Origin: Pelomonas sp051857475
Lineage (GTDB): Bacteria > Pseudomonadota > Gammaproteobacteria > Burkholderiales > Burkholderiaceae_C
NCBI RefSeq assembly: GCF_051857475.1
Contig: NZ_JBPZGZ010000004.1
Coordinates: 496,001 to 560,000, forward strand
Direction of reading: 5' to 3'
DNA: 64,000 nt
Shown here piece by piece: positions 56,425 to 63,601 of this stretch; position 1 is the first letter of the stretch; every line of letters begins with the position of its first letter. The position numbers were made by a program, and so were the translations under genes. Below the pieces are notes generated by a model. That model searched no databases. It was not told the DNA's origin and was given only the letters and a program-made list of their open reading frames with translations.

Positions 56425-57084
56425 ATGAAGTACTCCTTCTCCACCATCGTCGCGGCTCTGCCCCTGATCGCCGGTGCGCAGGCCGCCATGGCCAGCGACG
56501 TGTCCATCGCCTGGCAGGGCAATGCCGCCCTGGCCGGCACGCAACTGCAGGCCTATGACAGCCGCCTCAGCGCCACCGAGGCCGTGTTCGACGACTACGC
56601 CATCCGCCTGAACTACAGCAACCTGACGAGCAATTCGAGCTTCGCTGCCTTCTGCATCGAGCCGCTCGAGGGCAATTCGACGCTGGCCGCCAACTACTCG
56701 GTGTCGTCGTTCAGCGGCGCCCAGGCGACCCATCTGTCGGCTCTCTACCAGGTCGCCTACGGCGCCTCGATGAACGCCACCCAGCAGGCCGCCTTCCAGC
56801 TGGCCGTCTGGGAGTTCACCCAGGAAACCACGACCTTCGGCACGCAGACGGGCTTCTTCCGCGCCACCGCGCCGGCCGCGGTGCTGAACCTGGCCGACAG
56901 CTATCTGAACAACGCGCTGAACTTCCATGGCCAGAGCAGCTACACGGTCTACAAGCTGAGCAGCGCTGACTATCAGGATCTGGTCATGGCCACGGCCGCC
57001 GTGCCGGAACCCGAGACCTATGCCCTCTTCCTGGGCGGCCTCGGCATCGTCGGCCTGCTGGCCCGCCGCCGCCTGCCGCGCTGA
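56425..57084 (+). CDS. PEP-CTERM anchored exported protein 2
   Basis: A 219-residue exported protein with an N-terminal signal (ALPLIAGAQAAMA) and a C-terminal VPEPETYALFLGGLGIVGLL plus basic tail ARRRLPR, a standard PEP-CTERM sorting signal. The mature part has the cysteine-containing FAAFCIEPLEG and WEFTQETTTFGTQ segment seen in many PEP-CTERM proteins with a thioester-domain-like core (Cys in FCIEP); that assignment is tentative. Ends at a strong terminator. Confidence 0.87.
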   Translation: MKYSFSTIVAALPLIAGAQAAMASDVSIAWQGNAALAGTQLQAYDSRLSATEAVFDDYAIRLNYSNLTSNSSFAAFCIEPLEGNSTLAANYSVSSFSGAQATHLSALYQVAYGASMNATQQAAFQLAVWEFTQETTTFGTQTGFFRATAPAAVLNLADSYLNNALNFHGQSSYTVYKLSSADYQDLVMATAAVPEPETYALFLGGLGIVGLLARRRLPR

Positions 57085-57102
57085 TCTGCGCGCGCTTCGC
57101 TG

Positions 57103-57131
57103 AAAAGGCTCCTTCGGGAGCCTTTTTGTTT
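57103..57131 (+). terminator. strong terminator with UUCG loop after PEP-CTERM pair
   Basis: AAAAGGCTCC/GGAGCCTTTT, a 10-bp stem closed by TTCG, followed by a T-rich run. It can also terminate the minus-strand genes ending at 57178. Confidence 0.93.
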
Positions 57132-57177
57132 GGGTCGCCGTGATGGAACCGTCGCGTGGGTATCTGCTGGCGCCTGG

Positions 57178-58782
57178 CTACTTCAGCAGCGGGCGCAGCG
57201 CGCCGTCGAGGTTGTAGGTGTCGCGGCCGGCCACGTACTCGCGGGGATCGGAGGTTTTCTTCCACGCCGGGTACAGGTTGGAGCGGTTCTCGTGCACGTG
57301 CAGTTCCCAGGCCGCGCGCACGAAGCCACCGATGTAGCCGTACTTGTAGGCGTGCCCCGAGCCGGTGGCCGTGGAGTGGACGGTGCGCTGCTTGTTCTGC
57401 TCGATCACCTTGGCGGTCAGGCCGGTGGCGATGCGGCCCTCCTCGGTGTTGCCGGGGCGGGTGCCCGCCACCAGGCCGTAGTAATCCTCGGCGACGCGGC
57501 GGGCGGTGGTCTCGTCCTCGGTCTTCAGGAAGGCCACCACCGACGACAACAGCAGGGGCCTCGTCTTGGCCCAGCCTTTCAGGCGGGTCCACACCGTCGC
57601 ATCGAAGCCGTGCCTGGCCATCAACTCGTCCAGCTTGGCCGAGTAGGCGCCGGGCACGGACACGCCGGCCAGGTCGGCCCGGGCCGCGTGGTATTTCGCC
57701 AGCGTCTCCACCGGCGTGCCGTTGAGGGCCAGGCGCACCAGCCACTGGTTGGTGGCGGCGTCGGCGCTGTTGATGGCGGCCAGCGCGCGCAGCACGGCGG
57801 CGGCCTTGTCCTGTCGCCCGTCGAAGTCGTTGGCGCGTTCCCGCACGTAGGCGCCGTGGCTGGCCCACGCGCCGGGCTCGGCGAGCTGCAGGTAGGCGGC
57901 CAGCGCGACCGAGGGCTTTTGCCTGGAGGCCTTGGCCTGGGCGGTCTCGTTGTCGCCCGCGCCTTCGAGCGCCTGCAGATACTCGAAAGCGTTGCTCCAC
58001 TTGCCCTCGGGCTCGATCGACAACTCGGCGACGAACGTCTTGGCCAACTTTGCCGTGACCTTGGGTCTCTTCTGGTTGAAGCGGTTGGTGAGCTTCATTT
58101 CATCGGTGTCGGTCAGCCGCACCTCCTGCACCTGACGCAGCGCCTCGGTGGCGGCCGCCAGCTCCTTCAGCCGTCGCTCCAGCGCGGCCTGCGGGGCCTT
58201 GCGGTCCTGGGCCGCGTTCTCTTCGGCGGCGTCAATCATGTCGGCGCTCACCTCGCTGGCATCCTCCTCCTGCGTCTTGCACAGCCCCTCCAACTGGACG
58301 CGCCAGCCATTGGCCGCCTCCAGGGCCGCGTCTGCCAGGTCCTGCACGGCCTTCACGTCCACCGCGTCGGGCTCCACGTCGTCGAGCTTGAGCCGCACTG
58401 CCGAATCGGCCAGCGCCTTGTCCACGTCACGCCTGATCGCTGCGATCTCTTTGCCCACCTGCTCGGTCAGCGCCTTCAGCCGCTGGGCCAGCGCCTTGTG
58501 CTGCTTGGCCCGCACTTCAGGGTCATCCTCGGTTTTCTTGACGCTCGGCTCTCTCACCAGCGGGGCGTCGATGTCCTTGACGGTCTTGGCCTGTGTCTGC
58601 GACAGCTCCGGTTTTATCGCGGAGCTGCTGGTGGACTCCTTGCCGCCCCGCACCTTGCCCTTGGCCTGGCTCTCGTTGCTGTCGGCTTTGCCGCAGCAAC
58701 TGTTCCAGGTGGTCACGATGATCCCGATGGCAATGGCGCCTGCCGTGGTGGCGGCAGCGACGCCCAATGTCGACATTTCCAT
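57178..58782 (-). CDS. unknown membrane-anchored protein A (shared N-terminus)
   Basis: A 534-residue protein that I do not recognise. The ATG at 58782 has AAGGAGA about six bases upstream. Residues 7-26 form one hydrophobic segment (GVAAATTAGAIAIGIIVTTW) followed by NSCCGKAD and a lysine-rich stretch, so it is likely an anchored protein with its bulk in the cytoplasm (positive-inside rule, inference). The rest is helical and charged, with no catalytic motif I can see. The C-terminal 150 residues (AEDYYGLVAGTRPGNTEEGR, YKYGYIGGFVRAAWELHVHE) look like a distinct globular domain. The first 35 residues are almost identical to protein B (59427-60593). Last gene of a minus-strand group. Confidence 0.75.
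   Translation of the reverse strand: MEMSTLGVAAATTAGAIAIGIIVTTWNSCCGKADSNESQAKGKVRGGKESTSSSAIKPELSQTQAKTVKDIDAPLVREPSVKKTEDDPEVRAKQHKALAQRLKALTEQVGKEIAAIRRDVDKALADSAVRLKLDDVEPDAVDVKAVQDLADAALEAANGWRVQLEGLCKTQEEDASEVSADMIDAAEENAAQDRKAPQAALERRLKELAAATEALRQVQEVRLTDTDEMKLTNRFNQKRPKVTAKLAKTFVAELSIEPEGKWSNAFEYLQALEGAGDNETAQAKASRQKPSVALAAYLQLAEPGAWASHGAYVRERANDFDGRQDKAAAVLRALAAINSADAATNQWLVRLALNGTPVETLAKYHAARADLAGVSVPGAYSAKLDELMARHGFDATVWTRLKGWAKTRPLLLSSVVAFLKTEDETTARRVAEDYYGLVAGTRPGNTEEGRIATGLTAKVIEQNKQRTVHSTATGSGHAYKYGYIGGFVRAAWELHVHENRSNLYPAWKKTSDPREYVAGRDTYNLDGALRPLLK
58701..58735 (-). repeat. 35-base exact repeat, copy 1
   Basis: 35 identical bases recur at 60509-60543. Both encode the AIGIIVTTWN part of the shared membrane anchor. 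Identity at DNA level, synonymous positions included, indicates a recent or gene-converted duplication. Confidence 0.9.
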
Positions 58783-58807
58783 GGTGAATCTCCTTCGGTG
58801 AACCGCT

Positions 58808-59425
58808 TCAGGCCAGCGAGCCCGCGGCAAGACGCGGATGGGTGCGAGCGGCGATGGCCTCGAGGGTCTCGCTTCGGCTTGGTGAGGGCGTCGATGCGGG
58901 CCTTCTGCCCGATCGGTCGGAGGGGGCCTGACAGCGAAGCGTCATCAAGTGCGCGAAACAGAGCTTCGAGCCCACCGACGTCACCCGTTCACCGCAAGGC
59001 TCCCACCCCAGGCCTGCGTAGAAATGGCCCTGATCGGCTGTCAAAAGGAACAAGCGTTCGACACCCATGCCGAAGGCCCGAGCCGCCGCCGCGTTGCACA
59101 ACTGGCGCCCTATGCCCCGATGCCGCGAGGTGGACTCGACGAACACGCTCGACAGATAGAGCGCCTCCCCGGGCTCCAACGGATGCGCTGCCAAGACAAG
59201 GCTGGCCGTGCCGACGGGCGCGTTGCCGCTCGTAGCGACCAGAGCGAGGGGGGCGCGGTCCCGATGAAGCCGCTGTTCCAGCGCCTCGATAGCCGCCGTC
59301 GCCGGATGACCCGCCGGTGTGAACCACTCCTGCTGAAGCCAACCCGCCACCGTGCCGAGCAAGCCAGGGCAGTCGGCGAGCAGCCGGATCGGCAGCCGCT
59401 GGTGGCATCGGTCAGCGGCTGCCAT
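58808..59425 (-). CDS. GNAT acetyltransferase with fused remnant of protein C
   Basis: A 205-residue GNAT-fold protein. The acetyl-CoA loop is RGIGRQL in motif A after ALYLSSVFVESTSRH, with AAARAFGMGVERLFLLTADQ and HFYAGLGWEPCGERVTSVGS completing the domain. The ATG at 59425 begins one base after the stop of protein B. After about residue 160 the protein continues with a Ser/Pro/Arg-rich link and ends ETLEAIAARTHPRLAAGSLA, which resembles the start and end of protein C (REVLEAIATQSGPRLAEAQ and ESALA). Flanking DNA is also shared, so the tail looks like an in-frame fusion to a deleted copy. Substrate unknown. Confidence 0.82.
   Translation of the reverse strand: MAAADRCHQRLPIRLLADCPGLLGTVAGWLQQEWFTPAGHPATAAIEALEQRLHRDRAPLALVATSGNAPVGTASLVLAAHPLEPGEALYLSSVFVESTSRHRGIGRQLCNAAAARAFGMGVERLFLLTADQGHFYAGLGWEPCGERVTSVGSKLCFAHLMTLRCQAPSDRSGRRPASTPSPSRSETLEAIAARTHPRLAAGSLA
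58825..58865 (-). repeat. remnant repeat of protein C start within GNAT tail
   Basis: CGGCAAGACGCGG (58825-58837) and GGCGATGGCCTCGAGG (58850-58865) recur at 61242-61254 and 61267-61282 in protein C with the same 25-base register. Confidence 0.75.
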
Positions 59426-59426
59426 T

Positions 59427-60593
59427 TCAGTGCGCGTAGGTGGGGTCACCGATGTGGACGATGGTCGCCTGCACCTCGGTGGCCGTCACGGCCACGTTGA
59501 ATTCCAGCCTGCGCCGCCGCGACAGACGGACCGTGTGGTGATTGACGTATTCGTATTTGCCGAAATGGTCGTTCATCAGGTCGCGCAGCCGTGCCCTGAG
59601 CTCGGTGCCGTCGAGGCCGGCGAAGGCCTCGACCTTGTCCTGTTCTGCGTCTGTCAGCTCGTCGTCGGCGTCACGGTCCGGGTTCACGACGCGGAACGTG
59701 AGGCCGGTGTATTCATCGGTGCGCGCCCGAGGCAGCTTGGGCGGCTCAGGGTCTTCCTCCTCCGCTTCCACCTTGGCGGACTTGCCCTTCTTCACGTGCT
59801 CCTTGTCTTCGAGCCGCATGCGTTTGTCCATGCGCGCGAGCATGTCGATGGCCCATCGCATCTCGTCGAAGGCTTCCGTGCGGAAGTAGGCCTCCGCCGT
59901 CCTCGAGTTTTCGAGCAGCTTGTTGAACGCGTCATCCAGATCCGTGGACAACCTGTCGAACTTGGCCTCGTCCTCGCCGGCGTCCTCGTCGCTGCCGTAC
60001 AGCTTGTTGAAATCCTTCCGGACCGGCGGCTCCGGGATATCCGCCGCGCGCCTTTGCAGCTTGGCGTAGTCGGTTTGCAGCGTTGCAAGCCCTTTTTCGT
60101 AGTGCTCGCGCGCGATCTTTGCTTGTGCCAGCAGGTCGGAAATCTTGTGCTTGAAGAACACCTTGTTGCTGACGTACCCGAGCAGCTTCTCATGCCGGCC
60201 GGTGATCATGTCCAGCGCCGAGGCCTTGTCCCGCATGTCCTTGAAGGCGGGTTCTAGCTCGTTCGCGAACTCGATGCGCTCGTCCAGGTCCTCATACTTG
60301 ATCAGGTGGCGCTTGACGTCGCGAAGGCCTTGGCAGGCGGCTGCCAGTTTTTTCGCCGCGTCGGCGCCGAGGTGGCGCGCGTTGAGAATCTTCTTGGCCT
60401 GTGCGTGCGTCATCCCCTGCTGTGTCGCGGAGCCGCTGGCGGAACCCTTGCCGCCCTGCGCCTTGCCCTTGGCCAGACCCTCGTCGCGGTCGGCCTTGCC
60501 GCAGCACTTGTTCCAGGTGGTCACGATGATCCCGATGGCAATGACGCTCGCCGTGCCCGCGGCGACGCCCACTCCCAATGCCGACATTTCCAT
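59427..60593 (-). CDS. unknown membrane-anchored protein B (shared N-terminus)
   Basis: A 388-residue protein that I do not recognise. AGGAG lies upstream of the ATG at 60593. The N-terminus MEMSALGVGVAAGTASVIAI, GIIVTTW, NKCCGKAD parallels protein A (one hydrophobic helix, a CC pair, a Lys/Gly-rich link). The middle is a long charged helical region probably forming coiled coils (EDLDERIEFANELEPAFKDM and the RMDKRMRLEDKEHVKKGK segment). The C-terminal 100 residues form a beta-rich end (LSRRRRLEFNVAVTATEVQA, TIVHIGDPTYAH). No enzyme motif is evident. Followed by the GNAT gene one base later. Confidence 0.78.
   Translation of the reverse strand: MEMSALGVGVAAGTASVIAIGIIVTTWNKCCGKADRDEGLAKGKAQGGKGSASGSATQQGMTHAQAKKILNARHLGADAAKKLAAACQGLRDVKRHLIKYEDLDERIEFANELEPAFKDMRDKASALDMITGRHEKLLGYVSNKVFFKHKISDLLAQAKIAREHYEKGLATLQTDYAKLQRRAADIPEPPVRKDFNKLYGSDEDAGEDEAKFDRLSTDLDDAFNKLLENSRTAEAYFRTEAFDEMRWAIDMLARMDKRMRLEDKEHVKKGKSAKVEAEEEDPEPPKLPRARTDEYTGLTFRVVNPDRDADDELTDAEQDKVEAFAGLDGTELRARLRDLMNDHFGKYEYVNHHTVRLSRRRRLEFNVAVTATEVQATIVHIGDPTYAH
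60509..60543 (-). repeat. 35-base exact repeat, copy 2
   Basis: Identical to 58701-58735; lies in the anchor-coding part of protein B. Confidence 0.9.
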
Positions 60594-60618
60594 GGCGAGT
60601 CTCCTGGCGTGAACCGCT

Positions 60619-61314
60619 TCAGGCCAGCGCGGATTCGCGCAGCACGCTTTCGAGCGCCGTGAGCCCGCGGCCGATGTCCGTGCGGATGGCCAGAGACACG
60701 CCGAACGCGGCAGGTGACTGCTCGTCGAGCACCTTGATCATGGGGTCGGTGTCGATGTGGGAGCGGAACGCCTGGATGGCATCGATCGCCTTGCGGGCCG
60801 AGCGTTCGCGCTTCTCGCCGCTGCTGTCGGCCACTTCGATGACCGCCACGCTGACCGGCGTCTTGTGGTTGTCGGTGAGCGCGGGCATGCCGCGGTCGGC
60901 GATGTCCAGCAGGTCGGGGTTGCCGGACGACAGCATCTGGGCGCGCACCTTCGCAATGCGGGCGTCGACCGCCTCGACGGCCTCGCGCCAACTCGCCCGC
61001 GCGTCGGCCCAGCGCCGCTCGAAGCCGGCCGCGCCGCTGCCTGGCCCCTTGCCTGCCGACCGCGCCGGCGCCAGCAATGCCGACAACTCCGCCATCTTGC
61101 GCAGAGCCCCGGCCGCATCGCCGGTGCGCAGCAACTCCTGCACCGCCGCGGCACGGTCAAGCAGGTCGTCCTTGCGCGACGGGTCGGCAGCCACGACCTG
61201 CTTGATCTCCGGAATCAGCCGGCCCAGTGCGTCCTGCGCCTCGGCAAGACGCGGGCCGGATTGAGTGGCGATGGCCTCGAGGACCTCGCGGACGGCGGTG
61301 GGGTTGCCGGGCAT
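60619..61314 (-). CDS. unknown soluble protein C
   Basis: A 231-residue protein that I do not recognise. No signal or membrane segment; mostly predicted helical with a beta-type stretch SVAVIEVADSSGEKRERSAR. AAGGAAG lies six bases before the ATG at 61314. It is first in the minus-strand group C-B-GNAT-A, 25 bases upstream of B. The DNA from its stop through the start of B is repeated between the GNAT stop and the start of A (AGCGGTTCAC then a ribosome site and ATGGAAATGTC), which ties C to the duplicated unit. Confidence 0.72.
   Translation of the reverse strand: MPGNPTAVREVLEAIATQSGPRLAEAQDALGRLIPEIKQVVAADPSRKDDLLDRAAAVQELLRTGDAAGALRKMAELSALLAPARSAGKGPGSGAAGFERRWADARASWREAVEAVDARIAKVRAQMLSSGNPDLLDIADRGMPALTDNHKTPVSVAVIEVADSSGEKRERSARKAIDAIQAFRSHIDTDPMIKVLDEQSPAAFGVSLAIRTDIGRGLTALESVLRESALA
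61242..61282 (-). repeat. protein C start segment repeated in GNAT tail
   Basis: Partner of the repeat at 58825-58865; encodes the LEAIATQSGPRLA-type helix of protein C. Confidence 0.75.
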
Positions 61315-61455
61315 GGTGGGGCTTCCTTCGTCAAACGGGGCGCGAGTCCTCGGGGCTCGCAGGGGGCGTGCGTTTTAGTGGGCACAGGGGCGCCCTGGTT
61401 CCCGGCACGGCTGGCGCGGCAGGCCGCCAGGTGTCATCAAGTTTGGGGACGGGTA

Positions 61456-61483
61456 GACGCGAATGGGTGCGGGTCGTGATTGC
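61456..61483 (-). repeat. possible third remnant of the protein C/GNAT-tail segment
   Basis: 28 bases in the divergent spacer align with 58831-58858 at 22 positions. On the minus strand they read AITTRTHSRLP, against AIAARTHPRLA in the GNAT tail. Short, so it may be chance. Confidence 0.35.
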
Positions 61484-61533
61484 GCCTGGCTGTGTTGTTA
61501 GCAAGACTGCCCGCCTCACCCCAGGGAGACACC

Positions 61534-63465
61534 ATGGCCACCTTGCTGAAAGCCAGCGTCACCACCACGCCGCCGCTCGCCGTGTCGCAGTTCTACACAC
61601 CCGCCGGCGCCACGCCCGGCAACGTGGGGCTGTGCCTGTCGGGCGGAGGTACGCGCGCCGCCTGCGCGGGCATGGGGCAGCTGCGCGCCCTCAGCTACCT
61701 GCAGGCCAACGGGGCCAGCCTGCTGTCGCAGGTGAAGGCGCTGTCCACCGTATCCGGCGGCTCGTGGCTGGGCGTGCCCTACATCTACATGCCGGCCGGC
61801 GGCGCCAGCGACGCCACCTACCTGGGCCCCTACAACGCCAACCAGGGTGCGCTCACGGTCGCCCAGCTGGCCCAGCTGCCCGCCGGCAACGCGGGCAACC
61901 CGTTCACGTCGGACACCTTCTCCCTCGTGGCCATCGCCGGCACGGCGCTGCTGCTCTACAAGGTGATGCGCAAGGTGGACCCCACCAACCCCTTGCCCGC
62001 CCACATGCTGTGGCAGACGGTGATGGGGCTGAACATCCTGCTGCCCTATGGGCTGTACGCGCCGCGGGACAACCTGGAGCCCAGCGACCTGTTCTCGGCC
62101 ACGGCGACCAGCTTCGCCGCCATCACCACCGCCAACCCCAGCCTCAAGACCACCATTGCGCACACATTTGCCAGCGGCAGCGGCTTTGCGCAGCGGCCTT
62201 TTCACCTCTGCAACATGGGCATGATGGTGAGCGTGAAGGGGCTGGCGCTGCCGCCCCTCGTGCCTGTGCAGGCCACGGGCTACCGCAGCGGCGTGGTGGG
62301 AGCGCCCAGCTACAACGGCGCCCCTGCGCTGGACGCCAACGGCCTGCCCGTGGGCGGCGGCGCGGTGGACTCCTTCGCGCTGCCCTCCAGCTTCGTCGTC
62401 GAAAGCGGCGGCACCGCAACCGTGCAGCAGGCCCGCCCCTGGGCGCTCACCGACATCATGGGCACCAGCAGCGCGGCATTTGCCGACGAGATCTGGACCA
62501 CCATCGGCTACTGGGAGAAGCATCCGCTCGCCTTCATGGAATGGCTGGTGAAGGAGGGCGATGCGATCCTGAAGTGGATAGAGCACCTGCTCCCCGCGGA
62601 CGCGCGCGGCGTCGCGCGCGCCATGCTCAGCCATGCCTCGGGTGCCGTGGCCGCAGCGGCTGCAGCAGCCGTCGAGGCCGAGAGCGCCTTCCCCATGGAC
62701 CTCATCCCGCAATACCCCTCCTGGCCCGTTGGCGGTGCCGAAGCCAACTCAGGCAGCAACCTCAACAGCTATGCCGACGGCGGCAGCCTGGACAACAGCG
62801 GCCTGTGCAGCCTGCTGTCGTACAGCGACATCGACAGCGCCATCGTCTGCGTCAACTCCATGGTGCCGCTGGTGGCCGCGGCCTGCGGGGTGCCCACCGC
62901 CCCGGGCAGCGCCACGCCGTGGCTACCCGGCAGCCAGGTGCAGGTGGACGACGCCCTGCCGCCCCTGTTCGGCTACCAGCCCTACGACGACAAGCGCGGC
63001 TACCAGCCCTATGCCGGCACCGACCCCAACAAGGTCCTGCAGGGCAACCGCCCCTACGCGCAAAACCAGATCTTTGCCGCCAGCGACTTCGCCCCCTTCC
63101 TCGCCGCGCTCTGGGTGGCTGCCGGCAGCGCCTCCCCGGCATCAGCCCCGGCCGTGCTGTCGCAAAGCCTCACCGTGCTGGCCAACCCCTGGTTCGGCGT
63201 GCCCGCCCGCAGCGCCCCCACCACCATCGTGTGGGTTTACCTCAACTACGCCACCGACTGGGCGGCCCAGTTCGACAGCAACGCCGCCGTGCAACAGCTC
63301 ATCGCCAGCGAACTCGCCAACAGCCGCTTCCCGAACTACAGCACCCTGGACACGCAGATCACCGCCACCCAGGTCAACCTGATGGCCCACCTGACGTCGT
63401 GGTCCGTCGTGACGGCGGAGCATGACGGGCAGGTGTTTTCCAGCCTCTTCAAGACCGGGGCTTGA
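61534..63465 (+). CDS. patatin/cPLA2-like phospholipase
   Basis: A 643-residue lipid acyl hydrolase of the patatin/cPLA2 type. The oxyanion-hole loop CLSGGGTRA spans residues 34-42, the nucleophile Ser74 sits in STVSGGSW, and the catalytic Asp415 is in YADGGSLDNSG, completing a Ser-Asp dyad. A hydrophobic segment (LVAIAGTALLLYK) and an Ala-rich helix (GAVAAAAAAAVEAE) occur inside an unusually long insert between nucleophile and Asp. No signal peptide. AGGGAG precedes the ATG at 61534. Divergent from the C-B-GNAT-A group with a 219-base spacer, so they may share regulation. Bacterial patatins act in lipid turnover, secretion as effectors, or as defence effectors; which applies here cannot be told. 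Confidence 0.82.
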   Translation: MATLLKASVTTTPPLAVSQFYTPAGATPGNVGLCLSGGGTRAACAGMGQLRALSYLQANGASLLSQVKALSTVSGGSWLGVPYIYMPAGGASDATYLGPYNANQGALTVAQLAQLPAGNAGNPFTSDTFSLVAIAGTALLLYKVMRKVDPTNPLPAHMLWQTVMGLNILLPYGLYAPRDNLEPSDLFSATATSFAAITTANPSLKTTIAHTFASGSGFAQRPFHLCNMGMMVSVKGLALPPLVPVQATGYRSGVVGAPSYNGAPALDANGLPVGGGAVDSFALPSSFVVESGGTATVQQARPWALTDIMGTSSAAFADEIWTTIGYWEKHPLAFMEWLVKEGDAILKWIEHLLPADARGVARAMLSHASGAVAAAAAAAVEAESAFPMDLIPQYPSWPVGGAEANSGSNLNSYADGGSLDNSGLCSLLSYSDIDSAIVCVNSMVPLVAAACGVPTAPGSATPWLPGSQVQVDDALPPLFGYQPYDDKRGYQPYAGTDPNKVLQGNRPYAQNQIFAASDFAPFLAALWVAAGSASPASAPAVLSQSLTVLANPWFGVPARSAPTTIVWVYLNYATDWAAQFDSNAAVQQLIASELANSRFPNYSTLDTQITATQVNLMAHLTSWSVVTAEHDGQVFSSLFKTGA

Positions 63466-63562
63466 TGAAGGCATGACGAGGGAGTGCGCCGGGTGTTCAG
63501 TCCCGGCGTCAGATGGATCGTGCGACCGTGCAACTCTTGGACGGCGCTTGGGGTTTGCTTCA

Positions 63563-63568
63563 TAGAAT
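63563..63568 (+). promoter_or_regulatory. putative -10 box of argJ
   Basis: TAGAAT, 33 bases before the argJ start; no convincing -35 at 17 bases. Confidence 0.35.
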
Positions 63569-63601
63569 CTCCGCGCTTTCCCTTATCCCTTCGAGCGCGC
63601 C

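Noticed and set aside
55660..63600. Integrative element or prophage between secA and argJ
   Set aside because: No integrase, transposase, direct-repeat ends or phage genes are visible, so only the looser term accessory block is supported.
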